Positions 33,540-44,611 of a stretch of 64,000 bases of DNA are shown in pieces. Position numbers and translations under genes: made by a program. The stretch comes from Tetrapyrgos nigripes (lineage: Eukaryota > Basidiomycota > Agaricomycetes > Agaricales > Campanellaceae). The stretch lies in the NCBI GenBank assembly GCA_013368315.1, contig JAACJM010000109.1, positions 1 through 64,000 on the forward strand. The letters are read 5' to 3'. Below the pieces are notes generated by a model. The model worked only from the letters and a program-made list of their open reading frames with translations. It made no database searches and was not told the DNA's origin. The first letter of the stretch is position 1, and each line of letters begins with the position of its first letter.

Positions 33540-35510
33540 GTTGGTCTCGTGAACAGTCGTGTCGGAAAGAGTCAGCAAGAGAGGCTGTGGAGGGAAAGTG
33601 AGAATGGGAGAGTATTAGTGGAATCAAACCAGCAGCACGTACCTAAGGACTTCGATGACAACAAGGTCCAACTAGGCAGCAAGAAGAGACTACTCCTTAA
33701 GAGTCTCTCAACAGAATTTAGACGATAAAATCTTCGGTTCAAGTCATTAGGCGAGATTTGGTAGACGGAGACACGAAGCAGACGAGATATATTGTCCATG
33801 GAGATTCGGACTGTTGGAATGAAAAGCGAATGTGTTGTCGGTACGCTAGCGGTCTCTTAAGGTAACATGAACAATAGAAAGGAAGGAATCAGGACAGATT
33901 AAGATGAGCTGGCGTAGGAAAACGACGTACTACAAGAAACCCACGCACGCTGCTCATTGATGCCAAGTATAACGACATCTACGCTATTGGATATGTCCTT
34001 AGCCATCCAAATCTACACCGAAAAAGGGAGTAATAGTGACGAGTATATGCTGGAGGATGGTGGCGGTGTGCGACCGGACTGGAAGGCCGCTTACACGTGG
34101 TTTTAAACAGATGGATAGATGGATAGATGGATTACACCGCACAAGCTACCTGAATGTAATCTCCACGTGGAACCACTGACTGGTTCTAGCGGGCCAAGTC
34201 GCCAAGCCACACCGAGATAGGGCCAATCGTCCTGACCAGGCACAGTAGTGTGCGAAGTTTTCGGGGTATGCCTAGATCTGCCCTTCTCTGTCTTTCATGA
34301 ATTTTGAGAAGAACTTCCTTGACGGCGTTCAGTTCTTGGACCTGGTCCAGGTAATACACTCCTCCTCCTCCTCCTTGAGTTTTATGAAGGCGTCTTAACT
34401 GGAAGCTCTCCTTCAGCTCTCTGCTCCCTGCTGAAAATTGAATTGAAAATTGAATGCTTGGAGTCTATCTATCACTAACTGCATTTCCTCATGTATATGC
34501 AACAACCTAACTTGACTGTATAGTAAGCTCCCCCCCCCCTCCCTACTTCAACCTAATTGGCAGTACACGCAGCTTTGACCTCCGTGCGCAGATCGTGGGC
34601 ATCAAAAGTATACTAGTAAGAAATAGAAACCTCCGATTCAAGCGTAATGATGCCTCATAAAGACCACTGAATCGACCAAGTATTCAAACGGACCATGGCT
34701 TTGCCCATACTCGAGGAAGGAGGCTATTGATTGGTACCAAGATACTGGTCTCATGTAACCAATATCGGTAATTTGCAAACCATTCCTCGCCGTTCTTTTT
34801 GACTATCTCGTAAACGAGAACCTGAATCATTACCTTAAATTGTGGTATCATTGGGTTTGGATCCCCGAAACTTCTGCTTCTAGCCAGGTTCTAGCTATAG
34901 TCGTGAAGTTTGCTCACACGACACTCGGTTGCGATAAGCGCTGCCAAGACTTTCTGTATCTATCTTCTGAGTCTCTAATACAGTCCTTCTTAAGATAATC
35001 TAATTGCAGCGCCAGTTCAGGCAAATCCTTCCGCTGTATCGTACAGGCTGGTCGGGGTTTCGGTCGAAGAGAATGAAAATTCAACGAAAAAAAGAATGAA
35101 AATTCAGGTATTGAGATCGACCTCGATCAGAAGTACTTAGACGTCCAAGACAGTCCGTAGTACCTTCCCTCACCATTTCCTAGTACACTGAACTTACGAT
35201 CGCAAAAACACTTCATTGGGACGCCAGAACCAATGGAACGCATTCTGTACTGGAATATACTGGCATTAATCTTATACATAAACGATCCTCCACGGTTAAC
35301 TTTTGTAAGTGTACGTGATTTGAAAGGAACGACGATTTGCATTGAAGTTGAGTCTCTCTTCATAGGGTTAAAGCAGTCATTTTTTCCAAAAGTACATCTG
35401 GTCAACGCTCTGTCCGTGTGTGTTGGGCCATGTTGCACCACATCCTCTCTTCTGGTTCGTATAAAGGACCTACCTTACTGAGAATGCTCTCATAAAATCC
35501 CCAGTTCAAA
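33540..35510. promoter_or_regulatory. Shared 2-kb intergenic region between CDF and Nramp genes
   Basis: The two transporter genes are divergent, so this region holds both promoters. Two CACGTG E-boxes lie 70 bp apart (34094-34099 and 34164-34169), with a short GATG/GATA microsatellite between them (about 34110-34132), and a run of ten C at about 34531-34540. Whether the E-boxes are used is unknown. No other gene is visible. Confidence 0.45.
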
Positions 35511-37743
35511 ATGGTCACCCCCCCTTCTGATACTCGAGATCCTAGTCGAAAATTCAAGGTCTACAAAGACACCGTCGAGGTCGTCATTGCTCCCCATGAC
35601 GATAACCACGATAGGAAGTCTGACCTTGACGAGTATCCTGTGGCCAAGAAGCGAGGGATCAAAGAGCTCGTGTTGCTGGTCTTTTACCACCTCAAGAAGC
35701 ACACGGGCGTCGGTCTTGTTTGCGCCGTTGCTTATTTCGATCCGTGAGCCTTTGAATTTCTGATCGCCATGCTTTACGGCTGACTGGTGTCCCTAACTTG
35801 TAGTGGCAACTGGGGAGTCGACTTACAAGCTGGTTCAGAATACGGCTACAGTTTGCTTTTTGTCGTTTTATTATGTGGCCTCTTCGCTATCCTCATTCAG
35901 GTACCACAAAGTCCATTCTCACCATGTCTGACGGTACTCACTTTCTCACTAGTGTCTTGCAACAAGGCTTGGGTGTGTCACCGGTCTTGGTGAGGTCCCT
36001 CGGTCCTCACCATCAAAATCTACTGATTCAGTTTCTTTAGACCTGGCTTCGCACTGTCGTATTCTCTTGCACTCGAGGCCTAAGCATACAAAGCTCTATC
36101 GCTGGTTCGGCTTGTATCCGCTCTATGTTGTCTCTGAGGCAGCCATTGTCGCCACCGATCTTGCTGAGCTCTTGGGATCTGCTATTGCCATGTGTCTGCT
36201 CTTCCCTCGCTTGCAACTGTGGCACGGAGTCCTTATTACCGCTTTCGACGTGATCTTCGTCCTTGCCCTGGGCGATCCGCTCAGAGGACGACCAACAAAG
36301 TATTTCGAGCTTTTGATTGGTGCGATGGTGAGTATCCACTCCTCGATACTTATTGAATTTCACTCGATCTTGATACCGCTTCAACAGGTATTCGCCGTCT
36401 TGATCTGCATGTGCATTATTATCGCCAAGATCGACGTTAACTGGGGCGACACATTCTTCGGTTATCTTCCATCCAAGTATATCATTCCTAATGGTGCACT
36501 GTATACTTGTAAGTATCGATTAGACGCCTATAGCTATGTTGCACCATCGGCTAACGCTACAACCCAGCCGTTGGCATTCTCGGTGCTACTGTCATGCCAC
36601 ACAGTATCTTCCTTGGATCGGCGCTCGCCACTCAGGATCGCGTTTCCCCACCCCCTGTCGTACCCGATGATAGCGACGGAGAGTCATTCGTTTATACCAA
36701 CCCTTTCTTCCGAGCTGTACGAGCAGTAAAGAGGGCGACGGTCAGCGCGTTCAAAATCCCTCCTCCTAGTGAATACGCCACCACTGTCACTCGCCATTGC
36801 GATAGAGAGAATAAAACATCGGAATTCATCAAAAAGCATCTTTACCATGGCATCATTGACATGGCTGTCAGTCTATTGGGATTCGCAGTTGTGATTAACA
36901 GTTTGTGAGTCGTATGGCTTGGTGATTCCTTGATTTTCTATTCACTGAGCTTCCTACAGGATCCTGATTCTTGCTTCAGCGGTTTTCTTCTATGGATCGA
37001 ATGGTGCCGCTGGTTCAGACTCCCCAGCTGGTTTGTTTGAAGCCTACGATTTGATCAGGGATTTTATTGGTCAGGGTATGGATCATTGTTTCTTCATGTC
37101 ACACGTACTATGCGAGCTGAGCGTCGAATGACAGGAGCTGCAACTACTTTTGCCATTGCCCTTCTTGCTGCTGGCCAGGTGAGTCCCGTCCGCCATTTGT
37201 ATGAATTCTTTCAGACTGGTGAATTCTTGAAACAGAGTTCATCACTCATCGCCACAGTGGCGGGTCAAGCTGTTTCGGAAGGCTTCTTGAATTGGCGTAC
37301 TTCAGTAAGTGTCCACTTCGAATAGCCATTGAATATCGTACTAAATCTCACTCTACTAGGCTGTTGTGCGTCGTCTGGTCACTCGTCTCCTAGCAGTCAT
37401 TCCATCCATGGCGGTGGCTATCGCCATCGGAAAACCAGGCATCGATGCACTTTTAGTTGCTTCCCAAGTCGTCTTGTCCATCTGCCTTCCCTTCGTCATA
37501 GCACCTTTGATTTATCTTACGGCTAACAAGAACATCATGCGTGCTCGGAAGCCGACTGTTGGTATTTTTCCGCCAGGAACGACAGAGGCGGAAATGTACC
37601 GGCAAGATGTCGAGACAGCGACAAGTGAAGGCGAAGATTTCAGCAGCAATAGGATCACCACTATCGTCGCTTCCTGCATTTGGGTCCTAATCACTCTGGC
37701 CAATATATACGTCTTGGTCAGTCTCGGAATGGGCACAGCATAA
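35511..37743 (+). CDS. Nramp family Mn2+/Fe2+ transporter
   Basis: Ten exons (35511-35743, 35804-35900, 35953-35989, 36041-36327, 36388-36508, 36568-36904, 36960-37075, 37135-37178, 37236-37304, 37360-37743) join in frame to about 574 residues. The Nramp hallmarks are present: FDPGNWGVDLQAGS in helix 1 (DPGN metal site), VSEAAIVATDLAELLGSAIA, GDPLRGRP-type loop, and GATVMPHSIFLGSA in helix 6 with the A-x-x-M metal ligands in the fungal MPHS form. TVAGQAVSEGFLNWR and SICLPFVIAPLIYLTANK complete the fold. It imports divalent metals with protons at the plasma membrane or an organelle, as yeast SMF proteins do. Its divergent neighbour is a Mn-type CDF exporter. Confidence 0.94.
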
Positions 37744-38048
37744 TCATCTTGCTCCGGCTCTCGTTAATCTCCAGTTTCACTTGGCTCGTATACTTGTTTC
37801 TGCCATGCACTTACCTATGGCCTTCCTTCCTTTCTTTGTAGTATATTTGGTGATATTTTTACGGTACTCCATAGCAGGTCTCCCTAACAAATCGAAATAA
37901 AGCTCTTCCTTCCTTAACGTACCGCTGTATTAATTATGTAGGCTATTGTCCGTTCAGGCTCCGGTTCTGTTGGACAGATGTGAATGGAAACGATTCTCTG
38001 GCTAGGGATTTTAAGATCTAACAGTGTCACAAGTTACAGCGAAACAAA

Positions 38049-39940
38049 TCAAACTGGCACTTTCCATCCACCCGTCAGACCCATAACATTCGTTGGATCA
38101 ACGATTTTCTTGAGAGCTCGTAACCTCTCAATATTGTCCCCATATATCAACTCCAAAGGCGTTCCTGCAACAGCATAATTCGAATAAAGTATATCATCCG
38201 GCCGACTCCAACCTTCCTCTATAGCTACCTTCTGTATCTCCAATGAGAATTCACGAATGGCGTTACTCATATAATCCCGATCGGAAACATTGTTATAAAA
38301 GATGAAAACGTTGGCTGGGGTAATTTGCCGTGCCGTAGAGTGAGGATAAGCAGAATCCTTGGGGTCTACGAAGGGGTGAATAAGAGGCTCGCTGCCTACT
38401 GAAGCTGATATGATGGACGTTCCATCGGCAATGGCTTTCGCCACGGTTGCGTTGACCTGGGCTTGGATAGAGCGGAGGATGGGCTCAGTGTAGTGGATTA
38501 TTGGTATAGCGTGCTGAGCGAAACTGGACGACGGGGTGAGATGACGCTTCAGAGAAGAAACTAGATGGCTTTACTCACCCAACACGGGGATTTAGGAAGC
38601 TCCCAAAGGATTCCAGTAGGAACTGGGACAGTGTCGTGAGGTGAGCAGTGTCATTCAAAGCAGGAATGCTCAGAAGTTCTGAGAAGACTTCGGGGACATC
38701 AGATACTGGTGCATGATAACACAAATGCGCCATGATGGCGGGCTGAAGCATCGGAATGAGATGATGCAAAGGTAGCAGCTACAAGCGTATATGTTGCTTA
38801 CCGCTCTAGTTGATGCTGCGCTATATTGAAGAAGAAGACCCGCCTTTTCGTCTGTGTGATTGAAGCTGTAGTTCTCGAGGGCGGCAAAGACTTGATCTAT
38901 GACATCCAAGGAGAAGGTTACAGTACCGGCCTAAATGGGTCAAAGCTTCAGCATCATAATGCCGGTATTTTGAAAGAGAGAAGCAGTTGAGTGACACATA
39001 CCCAAACTTGATTGCCGGGATGGGTCTTGATCGTAAAGGAAGTAACGATCCCAAAGTTGTTGAATCCTCCTCTAAGTCCAAAAGCCAGCTCCGGGTGCGA
39101 TTCTTCCGTGACTTGAACGAATGTACCGTTTGGGAGAATAAGATCCCAAGAAAGAATATTGTCGATTGCGAGCCCATACTCATCAGTCACCCAACCGTAT
39201 CCTCCGCCCAAAAGGACTCCTCCTACGCCTATTAATGAAACGTTTAAATATGCAAAAGAGCTTGGAATGGAAAGGGAAAACATCACTTACCGACGCCTGG
39301 AATACGTGCACCCGTTGACACCTGGTTAAAAGGATCCAGCGCAGCATACGCTTCGTCCCAGGTCGCACTTGGACCGAGCTGTAGTGTGTTCGTGTAGGGA
39401 TCAGGGATGATTTGGTTGAAATTCTCCAAAGATATCTGCACGCCAGTGGTGGAGCTGAACCTAACGTTGCTGGAATGACCTCCTCCTTTCACCTGTTAGA
39501 GGTAAGACTAAGCAGTTGAATACGCCAGGAGGAGCAATGATCACTCACCGCGAAAGGAGCGCGGACATCATCACGCCCAAGTATTTGCAGCTGTAACGAG
39601 TGGTCAATTACGTCGTAAACTCAAAGACAGTTAAGAGACGCCTTGCAATAGTACTGATTTGTTCATTCTGAGTCGGTCTCACGGTACACGTGGAGTTTTG
39701 AGTGCTCGAGGCCGCGAAGTGGGAATCATCTTCTGTGTAGTCTGAAGAGCCTGGGATGACAGATTAACGCGCAAACTCCATTGGGTTGATCAACAAATAA
39801 GCGATACCTGAAAAGAAAACCAGGCCGGGTAGGGTGTCATTGAGGAGCTGGCATGCTGTGCATGCTGACGAGTCTTGCTGAGCGGCGCTCAAAGCAGCGA
39901 GAAACGATGCCAGAAAGAGGAGTAACCGAGAGTATCTCAT
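38049..39940 (-). CDS. Secreted berberine-bridge-type FAD oxidase
   Basis: Eight exons (39940-39808, 39750-39647, 39590-39549, 39492-39291, 39228-39002, 38930-38802, 38742-38579, 38523-38049) join in frame to 491 residues. A signal peptide (MRYSRLLLFLASFLAALSAA) is followed by a PCMH-type FAD domain with FAVKGGGHSSN, where the His is the usual covalent flavin anchor, and GGVLLGGGYGWVTDEYGLAIDN. The second anchor Cys of bicovalent members is absent (GARIPGVG), so flavin is probably singly linked. The C-terminus NYAVAGTPLELIYGDNIERL and VDPTNVMGL is the BBE signature. Likely an extracellular oxidase of sugars or alcohols producing H2O2; substrate unknown. Intron 2 (39646-39591) begins GC, and phase requires it. 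A TATAAAG box lies on the minus strand at about 40033-40039. Confidence 0.92.
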
Positions 39941-40039
39941 GGTCGAGGAAGAAAGGAAGGGTACGCGGACAGCGCTGCAACGTTGCAGATAGCTAGTCAG
40001 CGCTGGAGGTTGACAGAAACTACTCAGCAGACCTTTATA

Positions 40040-40630
40040 GGACGTGATTGAGATACCATGACCAAAAGCCAGGGAAAATGGAACCATGCGGGTCAAATAT
40101 AGTTGATGAGACTGAACTACTAGATCTGCCAAGATTAGAACAACTTGTCGAGATCAGAAGCCTTCATCTCAAAAGTGATATTCAGTGGGAACATCTGAGA
40201 TGAGAAATAGACGGCCAGCCTCAAGGCAACCTCGAGGCCAAGGAAAATTTGGGACTGCAGTGATATCTTCGGCGCTGTACAAGTGCTGTGAGAGTGGCTC
40301 GAAAGAGGTTCTCAGCGCAGAGCAGTATGAGTTGTGGGCGGTAGATGCCAGGGCAGCGTCCCTTGGAATGATGAGGGTTATCAGTCAGAAATTCCTATCA
40401 CTGAGTCGGGTCAATAGATGTTCGCAGCATTGTCAAGGCGCAACGTCAGGTTGTTTTTGGAGAGGTTGTTTTTGGAGTGGAAGTAGCATTGTTAAAGTCA
40501 GTCTTTCCCCTTAGATAATGAGTATGAGCCATTACTTTGACAAGGAAGGCTATAATACGACTTGAGGAATAAGAGGAGGAGTGGAAAAGAACCCACGTGG
40601 TGTTGGAAGTTATCGTTTCATTTTTTCGAA
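40040..40630. other. Divergent promoter region
   Basis: This lies between the FAD oxidase (minus) and the F-box gene (plus) and presumably contains both promoters. No further gene is seen. Confidence 0.4.
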
Positions 40631-42751
40631 ATGTCGCTGTTTACACTGCCAGTAGAGCTCCTAGAGCACATACTCGTGCACTGTGCCTACGAAGGACATC
40701 CAGAGTCCATATTCCGCGCCTCTCAGACGTGTACAACCTTGCGGGACCTCGTCTACAACCCTTCAGTCGAGTTACTTTGGCGAGAAGCTTATCTGTCTAC
40801 CTTGGACGACCCAAATGGACCTCGAGGGATACTGGTTAGGTTTTTGGATTGGAAGCATGACTATAGTGAAGAGTTCTGCTGGAAGAAGAACTTCATTGCC
40901 ATGCTGGTCTTGCGGAAGGAATGGAAGGCGACTCACTTTTCGTTGGATACCGCGTTTTATGAGGTACGTCGTCGTAACTTAGGTCCCTGTTCTCCATATG
41001 ATGGCAAAACAGAATCTTCAACAGAACCTTCGTTCGCTTCTGTCCCTCACTATGGATTTACCGCCGTTGCTACCTGACAGGGATACTTCTCGGCGTGCTG
41101 TTTTCCTAGACAACCTTCTCGCCAACGGACTTCCCGAGTTATTCGTCCACAAGCTGATTGGCAAGAGGGACTTGTCTGAATGGGTGAACTCTGAAGGGGT
41201 TGAGGATTTCAGGAGCAAAATACTTGCTCCGTCTTGGGAAGAATGGCCCCTCGGACGATTGTTCTATCAAGTCCTCTTTCACACCAGTTTCCGCCCATTT
41301 GTCGCCTGGTCATGCCCTGACGTGGAAACGCAACGCGATTTGGCACGTACCGTCGCCAGACATCGTGTATACAGCATGTTATACCCCTCTCGCCTCAGGT
41401 GTTGGGGCCCTTTCCTTCGGTGTACGCATATGACACTTGCTGGGAATCCGACACAACCAACCCGGCCTCATGAACTCTTTCCAGACTATCCCTTTCTCTC
41501 CGCTGCTCGCATCGTCGTCGAAGCCAATCTACGTTCCATACTGCAACTCGACTCGGAAGTGGAAACCTCGGCTCAGGTCTATCCACTCTTTTCTCATCCA
41601 TACGCTCGGAGGGATGTGTATGAGTTTATCCAACGGATTGACGGGAAGACGAGTGTGGGTGGAGACTCAAGAGCAGATGGGCTGAATGCGTTGAGGATGG
41701 GATCGGGGTCGGGGTTTTGGGATGGGGAGCAGACGAAGACGCGATGGTTGAGAGAGCGCGATGAAGCTGAGGGGAAACGGAGTGACAGTGACGAGGACGG
41801 ATGGGATTGGGCCGGGGTAGAAGGAATTTGGGCGTGAGTGCGTCTTGTCCACGTCCAGAACTCGTCGATAATGCTAGTGCTGTTGTTTTTTTCCTACAGT
41901 CGCGCTGTCTGTTGGATGGACTACCAGGATCTTTTATGTGCGTTCTAGACTGTCTTTATACATATTTATAACTCATTCCATTCTCTTCCAGACCATAATG
42001 TACGTCCAAAGCGTTACGTTTGCGACAAATCGCCAAAACTAATGCCTACCCGAACAGCTCAGCGCAATTAGTCCACACTCATCTTCTGACCAGCTTAATC
42101 ACAACATGCGCGAAACCTGTCGGATATCTTCGACTACTTTCAAGATTACTGGGTACTCGCAGCCGGAACAGCCTTCTATTCCCTCCTCAAAAATCTCTGA
42201 TCATTCCGAGGAGCCCTCTCCTGAAGAAGGAAGCCAAGACTCGGAGGAGGAGAGCAAATCCGAGTCGACGTCCACACTCTTCGACACCTTGGTCTATGCT
42301 TTACCAATTATACACTTTTCTGACCAGCCAGCTCCTGGTACGACTGGATTTGAGGCTCAAGTCCAAGCTTCTAGGTCTATCAGAGGGACCGTTAGGATGA
42401 TTAGCGGGGGTGCGGTCAGATGGAGTATGGTGAGTACGCCTACTAATAGTCTACTCCATGCGGTCTTCATATTAATCTCATCCGACAGACGAGTAGAGAC
42501 AACTTGGCAGGGGAGGACGAGTGGGCTATGGAAGGCGTCCAAATCGGTGGTATTGGATCTGCACTCGGTGTGGTGGGTATGTGGACGGGTGTGGATCATG
42601 GAAGAGGGGAACCCATTGGTGAGTTACTGAGTCCTGTCTCTTGTGAAGAAGTCGCATCGTTCTAATTTACAAACAAAACGAAATTTGTGAAATATTATCG
42701 ATGTTAGGTCCATTGTGGATGTGGAGGTTGAATGATGTTTTAGACTTGTAA
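40631..42751 (+). CDS. F-box domain protein
   Basis: Seven exons (40631-40963, 41013-41833, 41900-41937, 41992-41999, 42058-42429, 42489-42618, 42708-42751) give about 581 residues. The F-box is at the very start (MSLFTLPVELLEHILVHCAY, SQTCTTLRDLVYNPSVELLWRE), as in Skp1-binding substrate receptors of SCF ubiquitin ligases. The rest has no repeats; a conserved-looking C-terminus (RGTVRMISGGAVRWSM, EWAMEGVQIGGIGSALGVVG, GPLWMWRL) reminds me of a fungal F-box family whose tail recurs in many basidiomycetes. Exon 4 is only 8 nt and is supported by phase and by good splice sites on both sides. Confidence 0.85.
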
Positions 42752-42809
42752 GACTACCTGCAACATACGCAACTAGATCTATTTATTCATGTACATTCGC
42801 AATGTCTTT

Positions 42810-42893
42810 CTAGTTTGGCAATTCTAAAGGCAAATCCCGTCTGAACTTGGCCCCAGAAATCGCGAGAGCTTATATCCTTCCACCTCCTCAGGC
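42810..42893 (-). pseudogene. Fragment of a glutathione transferase last exon
   Basis: On the minus strand the sequence reads RWKDISSRDFWGQVQTG and then FAFRIAKL followed by TAG, closely matching the last exon of the GST at 47135 (RWWKDISSRESWAQVQKG...LVKFD). DNA identity is evident in both directions. The other GST exons are abs­ent here. Confidence 0.7.
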
Positions 42894-44590
42894 GAGACCG
42901 ATCAGAAAGACAACTGCTTTTGAACACCGCCATGGTGACATACCAGCGCAAACTACTACTCGTTTATGGAAAAGAGCCTACTAACTTACTACATACCATC
43001 ATCATGTCCTGCCTTCTTTTATTTTTGTTTTGGATGAGCGATCAGATCCTCGGCAACCAACAAAGTCAGCTCTCCGGACCCCGCTAGTAGCCTTACCCAG
43101 AGAAAAATGCATTGTCTAATCGTTCAGAAGATTCTTCTCTTCGCAGAGTAATCCAATCCACGATTGGACAGGCGACATGCTTAAGCGTAGTGAAACCTGC
43201 ATTTCCATCGTCTCCGTGACACCCTCCAAATACAACCTTCATCTCACTAGCTAAGCCTAAGCCTAACACCAGTATCGGGTCAAGCCTAATTGGTAAAGGA
43301 CGGATATTTTATATGCTCTGCTCTGAGTCCCTTATTCCTCTTTCAGATATTGACCTTCGCACTAGAGATTACGCAGACCATGCATCCGCTGAGAGGTTCT
43401 CCTAGAGGGAGGGAATCGGTTGGGGGTCCTGCTAATTTTTCGAACACTCTCAGGTAAGCCTCTATGCAGCACCCGAGAGCTCAGGATCGACGATTGAAAT
43501 AAACTTTTTCAAGGATTCTAGTATGAATTTGTAGTTACCATATACCGAGTAACAGGTATGCTACCACTGTGCAGCCATTGTATTACACACTATTACACGT
43601 CTCACGGAGTTTTTACACAGGTCCACCGACTGATCAACTGGAGGAGCAACACTACTCAACCTATGACACTGCAACTCGCATATACACCATCCACGCAAGG
43701 ACGAGCGCGATTAAGTTATGCCTTTTATCTCAGCAACTGTACTTGCGGGATTCCCATCGTAAATCCTTCAGCCGGACATCCATCGAAAACTTACCATATT
43801 ATCATCTGTGTAGTTCCACCGGGATCCAGCATGTCACGCAGGGAATAGAGATGCGATTCGTGCCACGATAGTAGCCAGAAAGGTAGTAGACTAGTTTGCC
43901 CCTTAGCATATCGCATTGTCTTATCTATTTCGGAGGGTTGGGGGGGGGGGGGGGGGGGGGGGAAGAAGACCAATGGCTAAATTTTTAAGTCCGAAGTCCG
44001 CGAAGTTGACGAGTGAACTATGCCTCGGATATGGTTGGCTCTCCGTACCCTGCGGCCTATGTCACTACTGTCTTGCTGGTACGGTTCCGGGATAGCTCGG
44101 ACTCTGATCGTCACTACTTTCTGGTTCGGTTCACGGGATGCTAAAGGCGTTATTCTTACTCATCAGCAAATGGGTAGCTCTGCTGGCGGGCTTTTCCGAC
44201 TTTTCCATTTGTCCCGACGATATTGCACAAAAATGGGATTTCTCGGTGCGTCCCCTGCGCTCACTATGTCAAGTTAGTACTTTCAAAACCGTCCGTATAA
44301 TATAAAAACATATTTTAAAGAGAGGGAAGTGGAATTATCGACCCTACAAAGCACGGTGACTTGCTGAATTTTTGGGCTCGGTTGCTGGCGAGCTTTTTCC
44401 GGCTTTTTTTTTTGGCTTGAGCAAGCGCCCACAAGCGGCCGCCTGTAACCTGCTAAAACCCTAACGCTACGAAATGCTCAGGCTTTCGTGACGATCATCC
44501 AGTTTACAATGTTCACAAAATGATATTCATCTCCGCCTAGAAACTATGTTGACCCTACCTATGAAAGAAAATAAATAAAGGTATCCTTGT
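42894..44590. other. Intergenic with a long poly-G tract, no gene seen
   Basis: Only short unsupported open frames occur. The 23-base G run at 43940-43962 and the GC-rich patches near 44390-44450 are the only notable structures. Confidence 0.4.
43940..43962 (+). repeat. Run of 23 G
   Basis: An uninterrupted 23-base guanine homopolymer lies between unrelated sequences. Its exact length is likely to be uncertain in any assembly. Confidence 0.8.
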
Positions 44591-44611
44591 TCATATATAT
44601 AGTACGAGGCC

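Noticed and set aside
33572..33799. 75-residue minus-strand ORF upstream of the CDF gene
   Set aside because: It overlaps a likely 5'UTR intron (GTACGT...CCACAG) and has no domain; it is better read as the CDF leader.
40185..40514. Plus-strand ORF of about 109 residues between the FAD oxidase and the F-box gene
   Set aside because: Composition and position fit a divergent promoter; no motif, no splice support.
43258..43275. Telomere-like repeat (CTAAGCCTAAGCCTAAC)
   Set aside because: Only about two and a half units, and not the TTAGGG type expected in basidiomycetes.
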